A stretch of DNA of 64,000 nucleotides from Flaviflagellibacter deserti (GTDB lineage: Bacteria; Pseudomonadota; Alphaproteobacteria; Rhizobiales; Methylopilaceae), in contig NZ_JBHSJF010000001.1 in the NCBI RefSeq assembly GCF_042652085.1, positions 1-64,000 of the forward strand. Direction: 5' to 3'. How positions within the stretch are numbered: position 1 is the first letter of the stretch; each line of letters begins with the position of its first letter. This document shows positions 60,049 to 64,000 of this stretch, piece by piece. A model generated the notes under the pieces. It was not told where the DNA came from. It saw only the letters and a list, made by a program, of their open reading frames with translations, and ran no database searches. Position numbers and translations under genes: made by a program.

Positions 60049-60257
60049 CAACTAACTATCTGGAAATATTGTCTGTGGCTGCGCCCGTCCGGCTGGACGT
60101 CCGGTTCATGCCGCCACAACCTCCGTCAACCGTTTTGACCGCACACCTCCGCGTCAGCCTCGGCGCCGTGTCTGGGCTGGAGGCGCGATGTCGCGCCGGA
60201 CGGATCGATCAGATGAAGTGAGCCCGCATCGATTTCCCTGAGATCCGATCTCGCGGG

Positions 60258-61691
60258 CTACGGAACGAGACGGTCGTGCGGAATGGTAAGGGAGATGACC
60301 AAGCCTCCGGATGTCCACTCGCGGGATACCGCCCCGCCTAGCTGTCCCTGCACCGTAGCTTTGACCAGGCGCGTTCCAAACCCTTCCTCTCCCGGCTGGG
60401 AAGACAGCGGACACCCGGTCTCGGTCCAGGTCAGAACGAAATCGTTTCCGTTCTCATGGCAACCAATCTCAACCTGTCCTTCGGGTGTCGAAAGAGACCC
60501 ATACTTGGCGGCGTTGGTTGCGAACTCGTGCAGGATCAGCGCGAAGCTCGTCACGGCGCTGCCGCTGATCGCGATGTCTGGGCCTTTGATCACCAATCGC
60601 TGACGATTGTCACAGTCATAGGGGGTTGTGATCGATCGGATCAGCGCATGCAGCGTTATCGGCTGATCCTGTCGGGCCGCCGCACTGGATATCTGCGGGA
60701 TCGTGAGAGCGTGCGCCCGTGCCAGCGCGTTCAGGCGGGCGGAAACGGTTGAGGCAAGCTCATCGGGGGTGGCAGCCGACCGTGCGCTCAGTGTCACCAG
60801 CCCGTGTACCAGCGTGAACAGATTCTTGACGCGGTGATCCATCTCCCGGATGAGAAGATTCTGCTGCTCTTCGGCGCGCCTGCGTTCGGTGATGTCGCGC
60901 GCGACCTTCGATGCCCCGACTATGCGGCCAGCCCGATCACGGACCGGCGAAACCGACAATGAAATCTCGACTAAGCTCCCGTCCTTGCGTCGCCGAATTG
61001 TTTCGTAGTGATCGACCCGATCACCGCGACGAATCCGGGCAAGGATGCTCGGCTCCTCATCCTGGCGGTCTGCGGGAATGAGCATCGTAACGGGTCGGCC
61101 GATCGCCTCGTCGGCAGTGTAGCCGAACAGGCGTTCGGCGCCGTCATTCCAAGTGGTGATGATGCCGTTCAGATCCTTGACCAGCATCGCATCGTCGGAG
61201 GATTCGACGATGGCGGAGAGGCGCTGCGCGGTCTCGTAAGCGACGTTGCGGCCGGAGAGATCGACCAGCATGTTGACCGCGCCGATCAGATTGCCAAATC
61301 TATCAAAAAGCGGCGTGGGAAAGGGTTGGAACGGAACGCGAGTTCCGTCCGGGCGCTCCGCTATCGCCTCTGCGCCGCGGCTCGGGCGCTTTTCCCGGAG
61401 CGCCTGTGCCATCGGGCACTCATCGTGCGGTAAAGGCGTGCCATCGGGCCAGTACAGCTTCCAGGACCCGCAGAATTCGCTCTTGCCCAGCTCCGGAGCG
61501 ACACCCCAGAGTTCAACGGCCGCCTTGTTGTAGGATGTAATCCGGCCGTCGGCATCGGTCGTGTACACGGCTTCGGGCAGGGCTTCGAGAACGTCCGGAA
61601 GGGCGAACTGATTGGGGACTACACGAAAAGGCGGCCGCTCTCCGGCTCCGACTTCGGTCGCGAAGGCGTCGTCGACGGGCTGCACGCTCAT
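60258..61691 (-). CDS. PAS-domain sensor histidine kinase, HWE family
   Basis: The 477-residue protein lacks transmembrane helices. It has two PAS domains (about residues 30-145, with EAVYTTDADGRITSYNKAAVELWG, and 160-280, with SSDDAMLVKDLNGIITTWNDGAERLFGYTADEAIG). The HWE-type kinase core follows: phospho-acceptor His in EMDHRVKNLFTLVHGL, and an ATP-binding domain with LHEFATNAAKYGSLS and GFGTRLVKATVQGQLGG. HWE kinases in this class include light and general stress sensors. The first PAS lacks a clear NCRFLQ flavin motif, so LOV function is unlikely. No response regulator gene is adjacent. AGGA stands six bases before the ATG at 61691. Confidence 0.92.
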   Translation of the reverse strand: MSVQPVDDAFATEVGAGERPPFRVVPNQFALPDVLEALPEAVYTTDADGRITSYNKAAVELWGVAPELGKSEFCGSWKLYWPDGTPLPHDECPMAQALREKRPSRGAEAIAERPDGTRVPFQPFPTPLFDRFGNLIGAVNMLVDLSGRNVAYETAQRLSAIVESSDDAMLVKDLNGIITTWNDGAERLFGYTADEAIGRPVTMLIPADRQDEEPSILARIRRGDRVDHYETIRRRKDGSLVEISLSVSPVRDRAGRIVGASKVARDITERRRAEEQQNLLIREMDHRVKNLFTLVHGLVTLSARSAATPDELASTVSARLNALARAHALTIPQISSAAARQDQPITLHALIRSITTPYDCDNRQRLVIKGPDIAISGSAVTSFALILHEFATNAAKYGSLSTPEGQVEIGCHENGNDFVLTWTETGCPLSSQPGEEGFGTRLVKATVQGQLGGAVSREWTSGGLVISLTIPHDRLVP

Positions 61692-61854
61692 TGTCATTCC
61701 TGTCACTTAGGCAAGTTATCATAGGCCTTCCTGGCCTCGCGGCAAGCGGGCGACGGCAGCGTCCTCGCCTTGCGAGCGCGGCGGCGCGAGGGTTGCCGAT
61801 CCTTGGCACGTACTCCCACCGCTTAACACGCCCCGACACTCTCGACGAGGTTGA

Positions 61855-62679
61855 TCAGTCGCGCGTTCTCCTCTGAGCACCAGTGCTGGGAGTGTTGGCC
61901 CGCGCCGGTTGAGATTCGCTACCGCTGGATACCGGCCCAAGGACACCGCGCAGGATATCGATCGGGATCGGGAAGACGATGGTCGAGGTCTTGTCGCCCG
62001 CAATATCGTAGAGGGTCGAGAGATAGCGAAGCTGCATCGCCTCCGGAAGTGCCGAGAGTGCCGTCGCAGCTTGGACCAGGCGCTCCGCCGCCTGGTGTTC
62101 GCCTTCAGCATTGATGACCCTCGCCCGTCGGTTGCGTTCGGCCTCGGCCTGGCGGGCAATGGCGCGCACCATGCTCTCGTTGATGTCCACATGCTTGATC
62201 TCGACATTGGCGACCTTGATCCCCCAGGCGTCGGTCTGGGTGTCGAGAATCTCCTGCAGATCCCGATTGAGTTTGTCGCGTTCGGCCAGCATCTCGTCCA
62301 GTTCGTGCTTTCCGAGCACCGAGCGCAGCGTCGTCTGTGCCAATTGGCTGGTCGCCGTCATGAAATTCTCGACCTGGATCACCGCCTTGTCCGGATCAAC
62401 CACGCGAAAATAGAGGACCGCATTCACCTTCACCGAGACGTTGTCGCGAGAGATCACGTCCTGGCTCGGCACGTCGAGGACGATCGTGCGAAGGTCGACG
62501 CGGACCATCTGCTGCACGAACGGGACGAGGATGAAGAGGCCCGGGCCCTTGACGCCCGAGAAGCGACCTAGCGTGAACACCACGCCGCGCTGATATTCCC
62601 GGAGAATCCGGACCGCCGAAAGCAGGACGCCGACTACAAGGGCAGCGATGAAGACATAGGGAATAAGGTTCAGCGGCAT
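61855..62679 (-). CDS. Slipin / SPFH (band 7) family membrane protein
   Basis: The 274-residue protein has an N-terminal membrane helix (about residues 5-25). An SPFH domain follows (about 28-190: EYQRGVVFTLGRFSGVKGPGLFILVPFVQ, DVPSQDVISRDNVSVKVNAVLYFRV) and then a helical region with ARQAEAERNRRARVINAEGE. Slipins build membrane microdomain scaffolds and are regularly encoded beside NfeD proteases that cleave them. It follows the nfeD-type gene by 26 bases on the same strand, so they form an operon. Confidence 0.92.
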   Translation of the reverse strand: MPLNLIPYVFIAALVVGVLLSAVRILREYQRGVVFTLGRFSGVKGPGLFILVPFVQQMVRVDLRTIVLDVPSQDVISRDNVSVKVNAVLYFRVVDPDKAVIQVENFMTATSQLAQTTLRSVLGKHELDEMLAERDKLNRDLQEILDTQTDAWGIKVANVEIKHVDINESMVRAIARQAEAERNRRARVINAEGEHQAAERLVQAATALSALPEAMQLRYLSTLYDIAGDKTSTIVFPIPIDILRGVLGPVSSGSESQPARANTPSTGAQRRTRD

Positions 62680-62705
62680 GTCTGGTTTCCTCCCTGGGAG
62701 ACTGG

Positions 62706-64000
62706 CTATCCCTCCGGTTCGACTGTGAGCGTGAGGCCGTCACGGCTGATCACCCGCACGCGCTGGCCAGGCTTAAGCGAGCCGGCGGAACGGGCGCGCC
62801 AGTTCTCGCTATGGACATGGATCTCGCCCTCCGTGTCCGACCAGCTCAGCACCTCGCCGACCGAACCGATCATGACGGCCTCCCCACTCACCACTTTTTG
62901 CCGGTGCGCCCGGATCGCAACCGCCAATATGATCGCGAATAGCGTTGCGCTCGCAGCGCTTGCGGTGAGCACGACCGGCAGGGACAGCTCGAACCCCGGC
63001 ACTTTTTCGAACATGAAGAGCGAGCCCAGCGCGAACGCGATCACGCCGCCTATTCCGAGCGATCCGAACGATGGCGCAAACGCTTCGGCCACTATCAGCG
63101 CAACGCCGATGAGCAGCAGGCCGACGCCGGCATAATTGAGCGGGAGGAGGTTGAGCGCGAACAGCGCCACAGTGAGCGCGATCGCGCCGATGACGCCAGG
63201 AGCAACCATGCCGGGGCTGAAGAACTCGAAGATAATGCCGTAAATCCCGATCAGCAGCAGGATGTAGGCGATGTTCGGATCGCTGATGACGGCGAGCAGG
63301 CGAACCCGCCAGTCGGGCTGCATGGAGACGGTGTCGAGGCCCTTGGTGCTCAGCGTGACCGTCCTATTGCCAAGCCGGACGGAGCGACCGTCGGCCTGGG
63401 CCAGAAGGTCCGGAAGATCCGTTGCGACAATCTCGATGACGCGCTGCTCGAGTGCGGCGCTCGCCGACAGGCTCGCCGCATCGCGGACGGCCTGCTCCGC
63501 CCAGTCGGCATTGCGGCCATGTAGCTCGGCAAGGCTGCGGATATAGGCCACTGCATCGTTGACGGCCTTCTTCATGGAGGTGTCCGTGGGCGACGGTGCG
63601 CCCTTTTCGCCTTCCTTGCCTTCCTTGTCGGGGCTGTCGCCGAAGGGCGAGCCGCCACCGAGCTGCACGGGCGTCGCGGCACCGACATTGGTGCCGGGCG
63701 CCATGGCCGCGAGCGAGCTTGCGTAGAGAATATAAGTGCCGGCGCTCGCCGCACGCGCACCGCTCGGCGCGACGTAGGTGATGACCGGCACGGGAGAGGC
63801 AAGGATGTCGCGGATGATGTCGTGCATCGAGCTGGCGAGCCCGCCCGGAGTGTCCATCCGCAGGACGATCAGGGCGGCCTTGCGTTCCGCTGCCACTTCG
63901 GACGCCTGACGGAGGTATTCACTCACTGCCGGCCCGATCGCACCTTGGATATCAAGCACCAATGCGAAGCGGGAAGGATCTGCCGGCGGTTGCGCACGGC
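62706..64000 (-). CDS. NfeD-family membrane-bound serine protease (ClpP class), 5' end outside window
   Basis: At least 431 residues are visible, and the frame stays open to the window edge, so the start and signal peptide lie beyond it. The N-terminal ClpP-like protease domain has LRMDTPGGLASSMHDIIRDI and YVAPSGARAASAGTYIL, with the nucleophile expected at the Ser of AASAG. A charged insert with KEGKEGEKG follows, then about five transmembrane helices (IAYILLLIGIYGIIFEFF, VIGAIALTVALFALNLL and others). The C-terminal OB-fold NfeD domain contains GEVLSWSDTEGEIHVHSENW. It is thought to cleave the C-terminus of the partner slipin encoded next. Confidence 0.92.
   Translation of the reverse strand, partial: RAQPPADPSRFALVLDIQGAIGPAVSEYLRQASEVAAERKAALIVLRMDTPGGLASSMHDIIRDILASPVPVITYVAPSGARAASAGTYILYASSLAAMAPGTNVGAATPVQLGGGSPFGDSPDKEGKEGEKGAPSPTDTSMKKAVNDAVAYIRSLAELHGRNADWAEQAVRDAASLSASAALEQRVIEIVATDLPDLLAQADGRSVRLGNRTVTLSTKGLDTVSMQPDWRVRLLAVISDPNIAYILLLIGIYGIIFEFFSPGMVAPGVIGAIALTVALFALNLLPLNYAGVGLLLIGVALIVAEAFAPSFGSLGIGGVIAFALGSLFMFEKVPGFELSLPVVLTASAASATLFAIILAVAIRAHRQKVVSGEAVMIGSVGEVLSWSDTEGEIHVHSENWRARSAGSLKPGQRVRVISRDGLTLTVEPEG

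Noticed and set aside
59973..60257. tRNA-Glu as an attachment site for an integrated element
   Set aside because: There is no integrase gene and no repeat of the tRNA 3' end downstream within the window.

Overview
The window is about 64 kb of GC-rich chromosomal DNA from an alphaproteobacterium, most likely of the order Hyphomicrobiales (Rhizobiales). The basis is the gene order and the lineage-typical families. These include zapA followed by a 6S RNA, the ruvCAB–ybgC–tolQRAB–pal–ybgF–tilS–ftsH–glmM order, a serC leader RNA ahead of serC–serA, DUF4164, DUF2852 and DUF6476 proteins, an Omp25-type barrel, opgGH glucan synthesis and an HWE-type sensor kinase. No species can be named from the sequence alone. 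Most of the window is core chromosome with accessory inserts.

Region by region: 0.2–5.8 kb holds a chromate resistance pair (rhodanese/ChrB plus ChrA), several small secreted or hydrophilic proteins, a small membrane protein and an SRAP (HMCES/YedK) DNA-protein crosslink enzyme. 6.0–7.9 kb is a conspicuously AT-rich two-gene unit encoding a YwgA/Panacea-like protein and a SAMHD1/YwfO-like HD phosphohydrolase. 8.1–15.1 kb carries an L,D-transpeptidase and a leftward central-carbon operon, tkt–gap–(coiled-coil gene)–pgk–(small gene)–fba. 15.2–16.3 kb has a DUF4164 gene, zapA and 6S RNA. 16.4–20.7 kb is an iron/heme cassette (ECF sigma factor, FecR-like anti-sigma, TonB receptor) set between 6S RNA and its usual neighbour, the 5-formyl-THF cyclo-ligase gene. 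20.7–24.1 kb has that ligase, a YmdB-like phosphodiesterase, a deaminase, a VOC protein and the YebC regulator.

24.1–49.7 kb is the ruv–tol–pal–tilS–ftsH–glmM backbone. It is opened in three places by accessory genes: a block from a MerR–ATPase fusion to a DUF2852 protein, a GlxA-type regulator with a methyltransferase, and opgGH. 49.8–59.9 kb contains an outer membrane barrel, serC–serA with a leader RNA, a DMT exporter, purA, a membrane protein, rpoH, a RluA-type pseudouridine synthase and a DUF6476 gene. A tRNA-Glu(CTC) follows at 59.97 kb. The right end has an HWE sensor kinase and an NfeD–slipin membrane pair whose nfeD gene runs off the window.

Several families of palindromic intergenic repeats are visible (named A, B and C here). 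They often sit directly after stop codons. In one case a repeat appears to supply the ribosome binding site of ruvB, and in another it supplies the C-terminal codons of an acetyltransferase. There is no prophage, transposase, CRISPR array or rRNA operon. The most interesting candidates are the AT-rich HD/YwgA pair, the MerR–ATPase fusion, a probable structured small RNA upstream of ruvC, and a near-consensus promoter with an overlapping perfect operator downstream of a TetR gene.
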